Assembly (NCBI GenBank): GCA_022843145.1
Contig: JALHOF010000001.1
Coordinates: 62,001 to 126,000, forward strand
Origin: Hyphomicrobium sp.
Lineage (GTDB): Bacteria > Pseudomonadota > Alphaproteobacteria > Rhizobiales > Hyphomicrobiaceae
DNA length: 64,000 nt
Reading direction: 5' to 3'
Shown here: positions 16,317 through 25,777 of the stretch, piece by piece
How positions within the stretch are numbered: position 1 is the first letter of the stretch
Layout of the letters: the number at the start of each line of letters is the position of its first letter
Notes under the pieces: model-generated
The model's input: the letters and a program-made list of their open reading frames with translations, nothing else
What the model was told of the DNA's origin: nothing
Database searches by the model: none
Position numbers and translations under genes: made by a program

Positions 16317-17858
16317 ATGGACGCACGCCTCCTCGCCCTCGACCAGGGCACCACTTCGAGTCGCGCCATCGTCTTCGATGCGAGCCTCGCGCCGCTTGGA
16401 ATTGGACAGGTCCAGCTGCCGCAACATTTCCCTGCCTCGGGCCACGTCGAGCACGACGCCGAGGACATCTGGTCGACCACTTTGTCCGCCGTCACGGTCG
16501 CGCTCGCCAAGGCCGGCCTCTCAGCCTCGGACATCGCCGCCGTCGGGATCACCAATCAGCGCGAGACGACGGTGGTCTGGGACCGGCGCACGGGCCGCCC
16601 GATCCATCGCGCCATCGTCTGGCAGGACCGGCGCACCGCAGACCGCTGCGCGACCCTGAAAGCCGACGGATACGAGCTTGCCGTCACCGCCAAGACCGGC
16701 CTCGTCCTCGACCCCTATTTCTCCGCCACCAAGATCGCCTGGCTGCTCGACACCGTCGATGGCGCGCGCGCGGCGGCCGAAGCCGGTCATCTCGCCTTCG
16801 GCACGGTCGATAGCTGGCTGCTGTGGCGGTTGACCGGCGGCCGCGTCCACGCAACGGATGCCACCAATGCCTCCCGCACGCTGCTGTTCGACATCCACGC
16901 CGGCCGCTGGGACGACGATCTCCTGCGCCTGTTCCGCGTGCCGCGCGCTATTCTGCCCGAGGTTCGCGACAGCCGCTCCGATTTCGGCATCACCGACCGC
17001 GCGATCCTCGGCGCCGAAATCCCGATCCTGGGCATGGCCGGCGATCAGCAGGCGGCCACCATCGGTCAGGCCTGCTTCGAGCCCGGCATGATGAAGGCCA
17101 CGTATGGCACTGGCTGCTTCGCGCTCCTCAACACCGGCACCGAAGCCGTCGTCTCTCGAAACCGGCTGCTCACCACAATCGCCTACCAGCTCGACGGCGA
17201 GCGCACCTACGCCCTCGAAGGCGCGATCTTCATCGCGGGTGCGGCGGTGCAGTGGCTGCGCGACGGGCTGGGCGTCGTTGCATCGGGTGCGGCGTGCAGC
17301 GCGCTCGCAGCCGATGCCGATTTGACGCAAGAGGTGGTGCTCGTGCCTGCGTTCACAGGCCTCGGCGCGCCGCACTGGGTGCCTGATGCCCGTGGCGCCC
17401 TGTTCGGATTGACGCGGAACACCGGCCCCGCCGAGCTTGCGCGCGCGGCGCTGTTGTCTGTCGCCAACCAGACACATGATCTGATCGCCGCCGCTCATGC
17501 CGATTGGGCCGCATCGAAGTCAGCGCCGTCTCATGCCACCCCGCATCGCACCGTCCTCCGCGTCGACGGCGGCATGGCCGCGAGCGACTTCACCATGCAG
17601 GCGCTGGCCGATATTCTCGACGCGCCGGTCGACCGTCCCCGCGTGCTGGAAGCCACCGCATCCGGCGCGGCTTGGCTGGCCGGTTCCGCAGCCGGCGTGC
17701 TCCCCGACCGGGCCGGCATGATGCGCGCGTGGCGTTGCGAACGCCGCTTCGAACCCGCGATCCCCGCCAGCGAGCGAACCCGCCGGCTCGACCTCTGGCG
17801 CCGCGCAGTGACCGCGACGATCGCCATGTCAGCCGCTCCACCGGCCCGTTCCACTTGA
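16317..17858 (+). CDS. glpK: Glycerol kinase
   Basis: 513-residue FGGY-family kinase converting glycerol and ATP to sn-glycerol 3-phosphate. The N-terminal ATP/phosphate loop [33 protein letters not shown], the substrate loop [22 protein letters not shown] and the FGGY C-terminal motif [13 protein letters not shown] are all present. ATG at 16317 gives the usual N-terminus ([11 protein letters not shown]). No glycerol transporter or GlpD is adjacent. It is convergent with the sigma-54 activator gene. Slight truncation or frameshift is not seen. Confidence 0.93.
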   Translation: MDARLLALDQGTTSSRAIVFDASLAPLGIGQVQLPQHFPASGHVEHDAEDIWSTTLSAVTVALAKAGLSASDIAAVGITNQRETTVVWDRRTGRPIHRAIVWQDRRTADRCATLKADGYELAVTAKTGLVLDPYFSATKIAWLLDTVDGARAAAEAGHLAFGTVDSWLLWRLTGGRVHATDATNASRTLLFDIHAGRWDDDLLRLFRVPRAILPEVRDSRSDFGITDRAILGAEIPILGMAGDQQAATIGQACFEPGMMKATYGTGCFALLNTGTEAVVSRNRLLTTIAYQLDGERTYALEGAIFIAGAAVQWLRDGLGVVASGAACSALAADADLTQEVVLVPAFTGLGAPHWVPDARGALFGLTRNTGPAELARAALLSVANQTHDLIAAAHADWAASKSAPSHATPHRTVLRVDGGMAASDFTMQALADILDAPVDRPRVLEATASGAAWLAGSAAGVLPDRAGMMRAWRCERRFEPAIPASERTRRLDLWRRAVTATIAMSAAPPARST

Positions 17859-17880
17859 GGCACAGACCAGACGTCGGCCG

Positions 17881-19281
17881 TCACCCCGCGCGCGAGCCGC
17901 CACTTGGCTGGTCGAGCTTCAGACGCTGCATCCGCCGCCACAACGTCGTGCGATCGATGCCGAGCACTTCCGCGGCAAGCACCTTGTTGCCCTTGGCCTG
18001 CGCAAGCGCCTGTTCGATCGCGGCGCGCTCCCGATCCTGGAAACTCTGCGGTTCGCTGGCACGCGACGCGGCTCCGCTGATCTGATCCTGATGACCGCCG
18101 CCTTGCCCGGCAGACGTCATCGGTTGCGCCGACGGCGGCCGGTAGTCGCGCACGTCGTGCGGCAGGCTCTCCGGCAGCACGACATTCTTGACCGAACAGA
18201 TCATCGCGTGCTCGACGGCATTCGACAGCTCGCGAATGTTGCCGGGCCACGGGTAGTTCATCAGCAGCCTCATCGCATCCGCACTGCACGTCGGCTCGTT
18301 GGCGAAACCGCGCGAGGTCAGGCTTTTGCAGAAGTGCTTGAGCAGCAGCGGGATGTCGGCTGGACGCTGGCGCAGCGGCGGGACGTGAATCGGGATCACC
18401 GCCAGCCGGTAATAGAGATCGCTGCGGAACGTGCCCTGATCGACCATGGCGCGCAGCGGCTGATTGGTCGATGCGATGATGCGGACATCGACCTTCACCG
18501 GCTCGTCCGAACCGACCGGCTCGAACTCGCGATCCTGCAGCACCCTGAGCAGCTTGGCCTGCAGGTGGATCGGGATCTCGCCTATTTCGTCGAGAAAGAG
18601 CGTGCCCTTGTGCGCGGTCTGGAAGCGGCCCTTGCGCCGCTGCGTCGCGCCGGTGAACGCCCCTTTGACGTGGCCGAACAACTCCGACTCGATCAGCGTC
18701 TCCGGGATGGCGGCGCAGTTCACCTCGACGAACGGACCCGATGCGCGCGTGCTCAATCGGTGGATCATGCGGGCAATGTGCGTCTTGCCTGTGCCCGACT
18801 CGCCCGTCAGCAGCACCGGCACGCTGGCCGGCGCCACCTGCTCCAGCCGCTGCAGGATCTCCATCATCTTCGGATCGGCGGTAATGAGATCGCTGCTCGC
18901 GCGATTGAGATACGTTTCGAGCATCCGCTGATGGCTGACGTCGCGGATGATGAAGAGTTGCAGACCGCCGTGCGACGGCGATGTCCGGCTACAGTCGAAC
19001 TGAAGGTTGCGCGTCTCGCCTTCGATCTCGAGCGTCCGCTCGACCGACGGCAAGGCGCGGCGAACGGCGCCGTCCGCGGTCGCAGCCATGACGCCCGCAA
19101 GATCGATCCCCGGTACATCCGACAGCGATGTGATCGCCGTATTGGGCGGCAGCGCCAGCAACTGGTGCGCCGCGGGATTCATATAGATCACGTCGTCATT
19201 CTGGTTGGCGATCAGAACGCCTTCGTCGATATAGCTGACGATCGCTTCCAGCAATGGCAACGCGAAGCCGAACTCCGGCAC
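17881..19281 (-). CDS. Sigma-54-dependent activator with PAS sensor domain
   Basis: 466-residue bacterial enhancer-binding protein. It has an N-terminal PAS-like domain (about 10-125), an AAA+ domain with Walker A GESGTGKT (160-167), GAFTGA (207-212, the sigma-54 contact loop), DEIGEIP, and a C-terminal Fis-type helix-turn-helix (AAEVLGIDRTTLWRRMQRL). No response-regulator receiver domain is present, so it senses its signal directly. The GTG at 19281 has CAGGGAGA eight bases upstream; an earlier GTG at 19347 would add a basic, non-conserved tail. It is divergent from a plus-strand cluster preceded by a near-consensus sigma-54 promoter, the probable target. Confidence 0.92.
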   Translation of the reverse strand: MPEFGFALPLLEAIVSYIDEGVLIANQNDDVIYMNPAAHQLLALPPNTAITSLSDVPGIDLAGVMAATADGAVRRALPSVERTLEIEGETRNLQFDCSRTSPSHGGLQLFIIRDVSHQRMLETYLNRASSDLITADPKMMEILQRLEQVAPASVPVLLTGESGTGKTHIARMIHRLSTRASGPFVEVNCAAIPETLIESELFGHVKGAFTGATQRRKGRFQTAHKGTLFLDEIGEIPIHLQAKLLRVLQDREFEPVGSDEPVKVDVRIIASTNQPLRAMVDQGTFRSDLYYRLAVIPIHVPPLRQRPADIPLLLKHFCKSLTSRGFANEPTCSADAMRLLMNYPWPGNIRELSNAVEHAMICSVKNVVLPESLPHDVRDYRPPSAQPMTSAGQGGGHQDQISGAASRASEPQSFQDRERAAIEQALAQAKGNKVLAAEVLGIDRTTLWRRMQRLKLDQPSGGSRAG

Positions 19282-19443
19282 TGCGTTTCTCCCTGAGCAC
19301 GTCCCTGTCGCCTTGCACTCCTGCCGTCTCCTTTGGACTGGCACCACTCCGGCACGACCGGACGAATGTCCGGATGATCGGGCGACGCCTGCTCATGTGG
19401 GCAGGATTTTACGACGTTGTGAAAGATCACCTTAACACACGCA

Positions 19444-19486
19444 GCGACGTGCAACAGACATTGCAACACGCGCAACGGAACGTCGC
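19444..19486. promoter_or_regulatory. Candidate upstream activator sequence for the sigma-54 activator
   Basis: Nested dyads: TGCAA-N6-TTGCA at 19450-19465, enclosed by GCGACGT (19444-19450) and ACGTCGC (19480-19486), plus a further CGCAAC. The site lies about 180 bases before the -24/-12 promoter, a typical enhancer distance. Confidence 0.55.
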
Positions 19487-19644
19487 ACGAAATTGGTTAC
19501 GCTCACGTTCGCGGCAAGCTGACAAATATCATCCCGAAAGCCGCTCCGGATTGTCTAAACCCTGGCGTTCGTTGAACTTCCGGACACTCGTCATCCGTGA
19601 TGCCGCACCTGCGCAGCTCACCGCTCGCCTCGGTTGGATTGTAG

Positions 19645-19660
19645 TGGCACACTGCTTGCA
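19645..19660 (+). promoter_or_regulatory. Sigma-54 (-24/-12) promoter
   Basis: TGGCAC-N5-TTGCA matches the sigma-54 consensus TGGCACG-N4-TTGCA at all invariant positions with correct GG-to-GC spacing. Transcription would start near 19671 and run into the SCP2-like gene and the RND cluster. Confidence 0.8.
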
Positions 19661-19768
19661 GTCACTGTTGTTCAAATAACCAATTCGATGCCCGGCACCG
19701 CCGATGCACCGTACCCGCCCGACGCCGGTCTCCGGCCAACGGGATGGGAGTTTGTGAGGAGCCGCCAC

Positions 19769-20173
19769 GTGACCGACTTTTTCTCATCGCGCTGGATGAC
19801 GGCCTACCGCGACGCCTGGAACGCGGAGCCGGAGCTTGCCGAAATGCTGTCCGGCGTCGGGTTCGATGCCGTCATCGGCTATGGCGTTCTGGACGAGCCG
19901 CATCCGCGCGGCGTGCTCCACGTCGAAAACGGCCGCGTGGTTAACGCCGGGCCGTACCGCGGAGAGGATCTCGCATGGGACCTGCGCGCCGCCGAAGCGA
20001 CGTGGCAGAACTGGCTGCAGCGGCCGCCCGGCATGATGCAGATCGGCGCCGCCTACACCACCGGCAAATTCCAGATCCTCGCTGGCGACTACATTTCCAT
20101 GATCAAAGATTCACGGATGGCTAGGCCATTTGTGAAAAGCTTCGAAACGATGGCGAAGATCAGCAGCAATTGA
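19769..20173 (+). CDS. SCP2-like sterol-carrier-fold protein
   Basis: 134-residue cytoplasmic protein that I take to be a small SCP2-domain protein. These have a hydrophobic pocket for lipids or other apolar ligands. Indications are the length, a mid-protein strand pair (GVLHVENGRVVNAG), ATWQNWLQ and a C-terminal GKFQILAGDYISMIKDSRMA segment, where SCP2 domains have their G-D-x-x-x-x-x-K motif. The GTG start has GAGGAG eight bases upstream; an in-frame ATG at 19688 lacks one. It is the first gene behind the sigma-54 promoter and 12 bases before the RND adaptor gene. A ligand-delivery role for the pump is inference. Confidence 0.65.
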   Translation: MTDFFSSRWMTAYRDAWNAEPELAEMLSGVGFDAVIGYGVLDEPHPRGVLHVENGRVVNAGPYRGEDLAWDLRAAEATWQNWLQRPPGMMQIGAAYTTGKFQILAGDYISMIKDSRMARPFVKSFETMAKISSN

Positions 20174-20185
20174 GAGGCGTAGTCG

Positions 20186-21337
20186 ATGTTCGTGTTCCCT
20201 CACTCTCGATCCGCAGCGGCCCTCGTCGCCCTCCTGTCGGTTTCCCCGTTCCTTCCCGCCTCAGCCGCCGAATTCACGACCGTCAAGGCGAGCGTGCAGG
20301 CGACGAGCAGCTTCGCCACCGTGGCGGGTGCGGTCGTGCCCTATTCCGAGGTCACGCTTTCCGCGCAAACTCCGGGCCAAGTCAACTTCCTCGCCGGCCG
20401 CGAGGGTGACAGCTTCACCTCCGGCCAGCTTCTCGTCTCCATCAACGACGACGAATTGCAGGCCCGCCGCCGCGCCGCCGTCGCCAACGCGACATCCGCC
20501 GACGCCGCCCTGCGCGACGCCCACGTCCAATACTCGCGCGAGCTCTACTCGCCGAAAACCGGCCAGACCACCGGCATGGGCATGCCGTCGATGATGGACA
20601 ACTTCATGAAACCGTTCACGGGCCAGTACGCCGGTCCGCAGAACCCGTGGGTCGACCGCTACGCCAACCTCTACGGCCAGGTGCGCGGCCTCGACGACGC
20701 CCGCAGCCGCATCCTGACCGCCCAATCGCAGATAGAGCAGATCGACGCCGCCATTCGCGACGCCAAGCAGATGGCTCCCTTCGACGGCGTGATCACCGAA
20801 AAGCTCGTCGAGCAGGGCACACCCGTTCAACCCGGCCAGCCGCTGTTGAAGTTCGCGCACATCGCGTTCCTGCGCATCCAGGCCGAGGTGCCGGTGCGTC
20901 TGGTCTCCTCGCTGCAGCGCGGCCAGATGCTTCCCGCTCGCCTCGACGTCGGCGAGGGCATCGAGCTCGAGGCGCGCGTCGCCCAGATCTTCCCGATCGC
21001 CGATCGCTCGCGCCATACCGTCACCGTCAAATTCGATCTGCCGAAGGGCGTTCCTGGCGGCCCCGGCATTTACGCCGAGATCCAGATCCCCGATCCCAAC
21101 GCGGCCGCCCAGCAGTTGCCTTCCGTGCCCGCCCAGGCGGTGTTCCAGCGCGGCAGCCTGCCCGCCGTGATGGTGCTCGAGAACGGACAACCGTCGCTCC
21201 GCCTCGTGCGTGTCGGCGGCCCGATCGGCGGCGGCAAGGTCAGCATTCTCGCCGGCCTCACCGGTGGTGAGGATGTGATCATCGCGCCGCCCGGCAAGCT
21301 CTCGATCATGAAGGGCGCCCCTGGCAAGGGCGGCTGA
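20186..21337 (+). CDS. RND efflux periplasmic adaptor (membrane fusion protein)
   Basis: 383-residue HlyD/AcrA-type adaptor with a signal peptide (hydrophobic stretch to about residue 28, ending ASAA). The barrel-sandwich halves (VAGAVVPYSEVTLSAQTPGQ and APFDGVITEKLVEQGTPVQP) flank a helical hairpin (about 90-185) that contains a Met-rich insert, MGMPSMMDNFMKP. Beta-barrel and membrane-proximal domains follow. It bridges the inner-membrane RND pump with an outer-membrane channel. No TolC-like gene is adjacent. Methionines in the hairpin might point to a metal or sulfur-compound substrate, but this is weak. GAGAGGCG precedes the ATG. Confidence 0.9.
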   Translation: MFVFPHSRSAAALVALLSVSPFLPASAAEFTTVKASVQATSSFATVAGAVVPYSEVTLSAQTPGQVNFLAGREGDSFTSGQLLVSINDDELQARRRAAVANATSADAALRDAHVQYSRELYSPKTGQTTGMGMPSMMDNFMKPFTGQYAGPQNPWVDRYANLYGQVRGLDDARSRILTAQSQIEQIDAAIRDAKQMAPFDGVITEKLVEQGTPVQPGQPLLKFAHIAFLRIQAEVPVRLVSSLQRGQMLPARLDVGEGIELEARVAQIFPIADRSRHTVTVKFDLPKGVPGGPGIYAEIQIPDPNAAAQQLPSVPAQAVFQRGSLPAVMVLENGQPSLRLVRVGGPIGGGKVSILAGLTGGEDVIIAPPGKLSIMKGAPGKGG

Positions 21338-21432
21338 GCTCGACACGGCGCGGTCCGCGACTTGTTCGGCGGCCCCGGCCGTTATCTGGCGAATTGAGTT
21401 TGAATTGGTGAGTTTGCGTAGGGGTGCTTCCG

Positions 21433-24400
21433 GTGACCGATCACGACAAATCGAGACCCCAAGGTGATGACACGGCGTCTCTCGGGATGGCCGGCAACCT
21501 CACGCGTCAGTTCATCCATTCGCCGCTGACGCCGCTGCTGCTCGTCGCCAGCCTCGTCATCGGCCTGCTCGGCCTGTGGGCGACGCCGCGCCAGGAAGAC
21601 CCGCAGATCTCGGTGCCGATGGCCGACATCTTCATCGAGTATGCCGGCGCTTCGGCCGAACAGGTATCGAGCCTCGCAATCGATCCGCTCGAGCGCATGA
21701 TGAGCGAGATCCCCGGCGTCAAGCACGTCTACTCCGCGAGCCAGCGCGGCTCGGGCATGGTCACCGTCCAGTTCGACGTCGGCCAGAAGATGGAGCCCTC
21801 GCTCGTCAAGCTTTACGACAAACTCGCGTCCAACCTCGACAAGATGCCGCCCGGCATGCCGCAGCCGCTGGTCAAGCCGCGCGGCGTCGACGACGTTCCT
21901 GTCGTCACGCTCACGCTATGGTCAGAGGCGGTCGACGACGCCGGTCTGCGTCTGATCGCGCTCGAGCTCATGCAGCGCTTGAAGGAAGTCCGCAACACCT
22001 CGCAGAGCTTCATCGTCGGCGGCCGTGCCGAGGAACTGCGCGTCGAGGTCCTGCCGGAACGCCTCAAGGGCTTCGGCCTGTCGATCGACCAAGTCGCCGC
22101 AACCATCCGCGGCGCCAACGTCCGGCGCGACGTCGGCCAAGTCGAAACCGCCGGCAAGAGCCTCGCCGTCAACGTCGGACAGTTCCTCCGCCATGCGCGC
22201 GACATCGAAGGCCTGATCGTCGGCGTGCACAAGGGCAGCCCGGTCTACATCCGCGACGTCGCCACGGTGACCGAGGGTGCCGGCGAAGCGACCAGCATCG
22301 TCCAACACTTCGGCGGCCCCGCCGGCAAGACCGCCGCGCCAAAGACCGGCGCCTCCGCGGTCACCGTGGCCATCGCCAAGAAGCTCGCCACCAACGGCGT
22401 CGCGGTCGCCGACGACATCCTGGCGAAGGTCGAAAGCCTCAAGGGCAATACGATCCCCTCGAACGTCAACGTCGCCGTCACCCGCAACTACGGCAAGACC
22501 GCCAACGACAAGGTCAACGGCCTCCTCAAAGACATGTTCATGGCGACGGGCTTCGTCACCATCCTCATCTACCTGTTCCTCGGCTTCCGCCCGACCATCG
22601 TCGCCGTATCGGTCATTCCCGTCGTCATTCTGATGACGGTGTTCTCGGCCTGGGCGCTCGGCTTCACCATCGACCGCGTGTCGCTGTTCGCGCTCATCTT
22701 CTCCATCGGCATTCTCGTCGACGACGCCGCCGTCGTCATCGAGAACATCTATCGCCGCTGGCTCGAAGCCGGGCGCATCGACACCGCCACCACCATCGAC
22801 GCCGTGCGCGAAGTCGGCAACCCGACCATCATCGCCACATTGACCGTCATCGCCGCACTTCTGCCGATGGGCTTCGTGTCGGGCATGATGGGCCCGTACA
22901 TGATGCCGATCCCGGTGCTCGGCTCGGTGGCGATGGCGTTCTCGCTGTTCGCGGCCTTCATCTTCACGCCGTGGCTCGCCTATCGCCTGCGTCCGAGCAT
23001 GGAGACGCTGCGTGAGATGACCGAGCGCGAGCACAAGATGGTGCACCGCCTCGACGGCTTCTACCGCAAGCTGCTCGGACCGCTGCTGGACAGCCCCAAG
23101 CGTGCGCGCCTGTTCCGCCTCGGCATCTGGGGCGCGCTGATCCTCGCCTGCGCGCTGTTCTATACGACCCACGTCGCCGTCAAGATGCTGCCGCTCGACA
23201 ACAAGCCCGAGTTCAACGTCGTCGTGAACATGCCGGAAGGCACGGCGCTCCCGACCACCGCCAACGTCGTGCAGCGGCTCGTCGAGCAAGCTCTGACGAT
23301 CCCCGAGGTCACCGCCGTGCAGTCCTATGCCGGCACCGCCTCGCCGTTCAACTTCAACGGCCTCGTCCGCCACTACTACCTGCGCCAGAAGCCGTGGCAG
23401 GCCGACATCCAGGTCCAGCTTCTCGAAAAGAACGAGCGCAAGCGGTCGAGCCACGACATCGCGGTTGCCGCGCGTGAGCTGCTGACGCCGCTCGCCACCA
23501 AGCTCGGTGCCCGCCTCCAGGTCGTCGAGATGCCGCCCGGTCCGCCGGTGCTGCAGACGATGGTCGCCGAGATCTATGGCCCCGACGCCGAGACGCGCCG
23601 CCAGGTCGCGCTCGATCTCACCAAGAAGTTCGCGGCCGCCGAAAGCATCGTCGACGTCGACAACTATCTGCAGAAGCCGCACGACGTCTGGACCTTCGTG
23701 GTCGATCGCAAGAAGGCCGAGCACAAGAACCTCAAGATCGAGGACGTCGCCCGTCAGCTGTCGATGATCATGGGCGGGTTCCGCATCGGAGACGCCAAGC
23801 TCGGTCACGAACTCGAACCCCGCAACATCGTGCTGCAGGCGCCGATGGGCGTGCGCGGCGATCTCTCGCGCCTCAGCGAGACGCCGATCGCGAACGCCGA
23901 AGGCCGGCTCGTGCCGCTATCCGAGGTCGGCAGCTTCCAGGTCCGCCCCGAAGAGCCGATCATCTTCCACAAGGACCTGCGTCCGCTCGAGTACGTGACC
24001 GGCGAAGTCGCGGGCCGGCTCGCCGCGCCCGTTTACGGCATGGCGCAGGTCTCGAAGCTGCTCAAGGACTACAAGACACCCGACGGCGTCGAACTCTCCG
24101 GCACGCTGATCGGCCCGCCGTCCGACAGTTTCACCTCGGGCTTCGAGTGGACCGGCGAGTGGACCGTCACCTACGAGACGTTCCGCGACATGGGCCTCGC
24201 GTTCGTCGCCGCCGTCATCCTGATCTACATGCTCGTGGTGCTCGAGTTCGGCAACTTCCGGCTTCCCGGCATCATCATGGCGCCGATCCCGCTGACGCTG
24301 ATCGGCATCATTCCCGGCCACTGGCTCTTGGGTGCTGAATTTACCGCGACCTCGATGATCGGCTGGATCGCTCTCGCCGGCCTCATCGTGCGCAACTCGA

Positions 24401-25773
24401 TCCTGCTCGTCGATTTCTCCAAGCACGCCATCGACCAGGGCATGGAAGTCCGCGAAGCGGTCATCCAGGCTGTCCGCACCCGGACGCGCCCCATCCTCAT
24501 CACGCAGTTCGCGATGATGGCGGGCTCGTCGACCATCCTGTTCGACCCAATCTTCCAAGGCATGGCGATCTCTCTGCTGTTCGGCGCCGCCGTCTCCACG
24601 GCGCTGACGCTGGTCGTCATCCCGCTGGCCTGCGAACGCACCAGCCGCGCCGCCTGGGCCAGCGCCGAGGAGCGCGCTCATCTCGCCACCCTCGCCGAGC
24701 GCGGCCTCGCCCCAGCCCCCGCCGCAGCCTGCGGCCCGGCACCGGCCGCCGTCATGGCCTCTGCCAGCGCATCCAGCGCCCCGGCTCATGCCGACGCTCA
24801 CAAGGACAGTCTCGCCACGCGCGCCAGCGCTTTCGCACAGCGCACCGCGCATGCCGTCGAGACACGAATCGGCCCTGCGGTCGGCCGCCCGTTGCGCACT
24901 GCCGGCACCATCGTGGGCGATGGCGTCGGTGCGCTTCTCGGCCGGCCGCAGCCGTCGCGTCCCCACTCCGCCGGTGCGCAGTCGTCTCCCGTCGCGGCCA
25001 TGCCGTCTGCCGCATCCACCGCGCCCGCCGCGCTCCGTCTCGGTTGGTCCGTCCTTCGCGACGGCACTGGCGCACTGCTTGGACGCCCGGTCGCCGCTGC
25101 ACCCCAAACCGCGACCACGGTGACGGTCTACCGCCCCGCGCCGGCCGTCGAAGTCGCGCCTGTTGCCGCATCCGTCACGGATGAGGCAGCCCCTCAGCCG
25201 GCACCCGCGCCAGCACCGATGCCGGCCCGCCAATCTCCTGCCGCCGTCGTACCGCCGCCGATGGCCGATGCGCTCGGAACCACACTCACCGTGCCGGCGA
25301 GCACCGAAGCCCGCGTGTCCGTCGCCGACATTGCCGCCCGTGCAGCCTCGCTCGCGATCACCCATGCCGTGAAGCCGGCAGAGGCAGCGCCAAAGCCGGC
25401 GGCAGCCCCGGCATCGGCGGCAGTTCCGGCTCCGGCCCATGTCGTCAGCACCGCGCCGGTCCCCGCGCCCGCCAAAGTGTCCCCGCCGAAGCAGATGGCC
25501 GAGCGGCGGCTGTCCGACCCGGTCCTCGTCGAGACCCTGCGTCATGAGGGCAAATTGAGCGCGATCAATGGCATCGGCCCTTCCATTGCCAAGATGCTTC
25601 ATAGTCTCGGCGTGACGTCGCTCCACGACATTGCGCGCTGGTCGGCCGACGATCTCGACACCAGCGAAGCAACGCGGCGTTTCAAAGGACGCATCGTTCG
25701 CGACGATTGGATCGGGCAGGCTCGCCGGATGACCGCGCAGTCAGGTGCCGCACGCACCGAGACGGAGAGTTGA
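21433..25773 (+). CDS. RND-family efflux pump with unusual C-terminal helix-hairpin-helix extension
   Basis: 1446-residue inner-membrane pump. Residues about 15-1060 form a normal RND transporter: N-terminal TM, periplasmic loop, TM2-6 with the VSLFALIFSIGILVDDAAVV proton-relay aspartates, second loop, and TM8-12 (MIGWIALAGLIVRNSILLVD). Then come about 275 Ala/Pro-rich residues (1076-1350) and a terminal domain LSAINGIGPSIAKMLHSLGV...FKGRIVRDDWIGQAR (about 1355-1435), a helix-hairpin-helix module of the kind found at the C-terminus of some NuoE-like proteins. Usual RND length is about 1030-1060. AGGGG lies eight bases before the GTG at 21433; a GTG at 21424 is the alternative. The extension faces the cytoplasm by topology. 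Confidence 0.9.
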   Translation: MTDHDKSRPQGDDTASLGMAGNLTRQFIHSPLTPLLLVASLVIGLLGLWATPRQEDPQISVPMADIFIEYAGASAEQVSSLAIDPLERMMSEIPGVKHVYSASQRGSGMVTVQFDVGQKMEPSLVKLYDKLASNLDKMPPGMPQPLVKPRGVDDVPVVTLTLWSEAVDDAGLRLIALELMQRLKEVRNTSQSFIVGGRAEELRVEVLPERLKGFGLSIDQVAATIRGANVRRDVGQVETAGKSLAVNVGQFLRHARDIEGLIVGVHKGSPVYIRDVATVTEGAGEATSIVQHFGGPAGKTAAPKTGASAVTVAIAKKLATNGVAVADDILAKVESLKGNTIPSNVNVAVTRNYGKTANDKVNGLLKDMFMATGFVTILIYLFLGFRPTIVAVSVIPVVILMTVFSAWALGFTIDRVSLFALIFSIGILVDDAAVVIENIYRRWLEAGRIDTATTIDAVREVGNPTIIATLTVIAALLPMGFVSGMMGPYMMPIPVLGSVAMAFSLFAAFIFTPWLAYRLRPSMETLREMTEREHKMVHRLDGFYRKLLGPLLDSPKRARLFRLGIWGALILACALFYTTHVAVKMLPLDNKPEFNVVVNMPEGTALPTTANVVQRLVEQALTIPEVTAVQSYAGTASPFNFNGLVRHYYLRQKPWQADIQVQLLEKNERKRSSHDIAVAARELLTPLATKLGARLQVVEMPPGPPVLQTMVAEIYGPDAETRRQVALDLTKKFAAAESIVDVDNYLQKPHDVWTFVVDRKKAEHKNLKIEDVARQLSMIMGGFRIGDAKLGHELEPRNIVLQAPMGVRGDLSRLSETPIANAEGRLVPLSEVGSFQVRPEEPIIFHKDLRPLEYVTGEVAGRLAAPVYGMAQVSKLLKDYKTPDGVELSGTLIGPPSDSFTSGFEWTGEWTVTYETFRDMGLAFVAAVILIYMLVVLEFGNFRLPGIIMAPIPLTLIGIIPGHWLLGAEFTATSMIGWIALAGLIVRNSILLVDFSKHAIDQGMEVREAVIQAVRTRTRPILITQFAMMAGSSTILFDPIFQGMAISLLFGAAVSTALTLVVIPLACERTSRAAWASAEERAHLATLAERGLAPAPAAACGPAPAAVMASASASSAPAHADAHKDSLATRASAFAQRTAHAVETRIGPAVGRPLRTAGTIVGDGVGALLGRPQPSRPHSAGAQSSPVAAMPSAASTAPAALRLGWSVLRDGTGALLGRPVAAAPQTATTVTVYRPAPAVEVAPVAASVTDEAAPQPAPAPAPMPARQSPAAVVPPPMADALGTTLTVPASTEARVSVADIAARAASLAITHAVKPAEAAPKPAAAPASAAVPAPAHVVSTAPVPAPAKVSPPKQMAERRLSDPVLVETLRHEGKLSAINGIGPSIAKMLHSLGVTSLHDIARWSADDLDTSEATRRFKGRIVRDDWIGQARRMTAQSGAARTETES

Positions 25774-25777
25774 GCGT

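Noticed and set aside
15065-16555. Long 496-codon minus-strand reading frame over the aldolase gene
   Set aside because: It is an antisense/other-frame shadow of the HpcH-type aldolase with Arg/Pro/Ala-rich content and no family features.
21922-25626. Very long minus-strand reading frames (628 and 569 codons) opposite the RND pump gene
   Set aside because: Typical GC-rich antisense shadows; the plus-strand frame has clear RND motifs, a signal of real coding.
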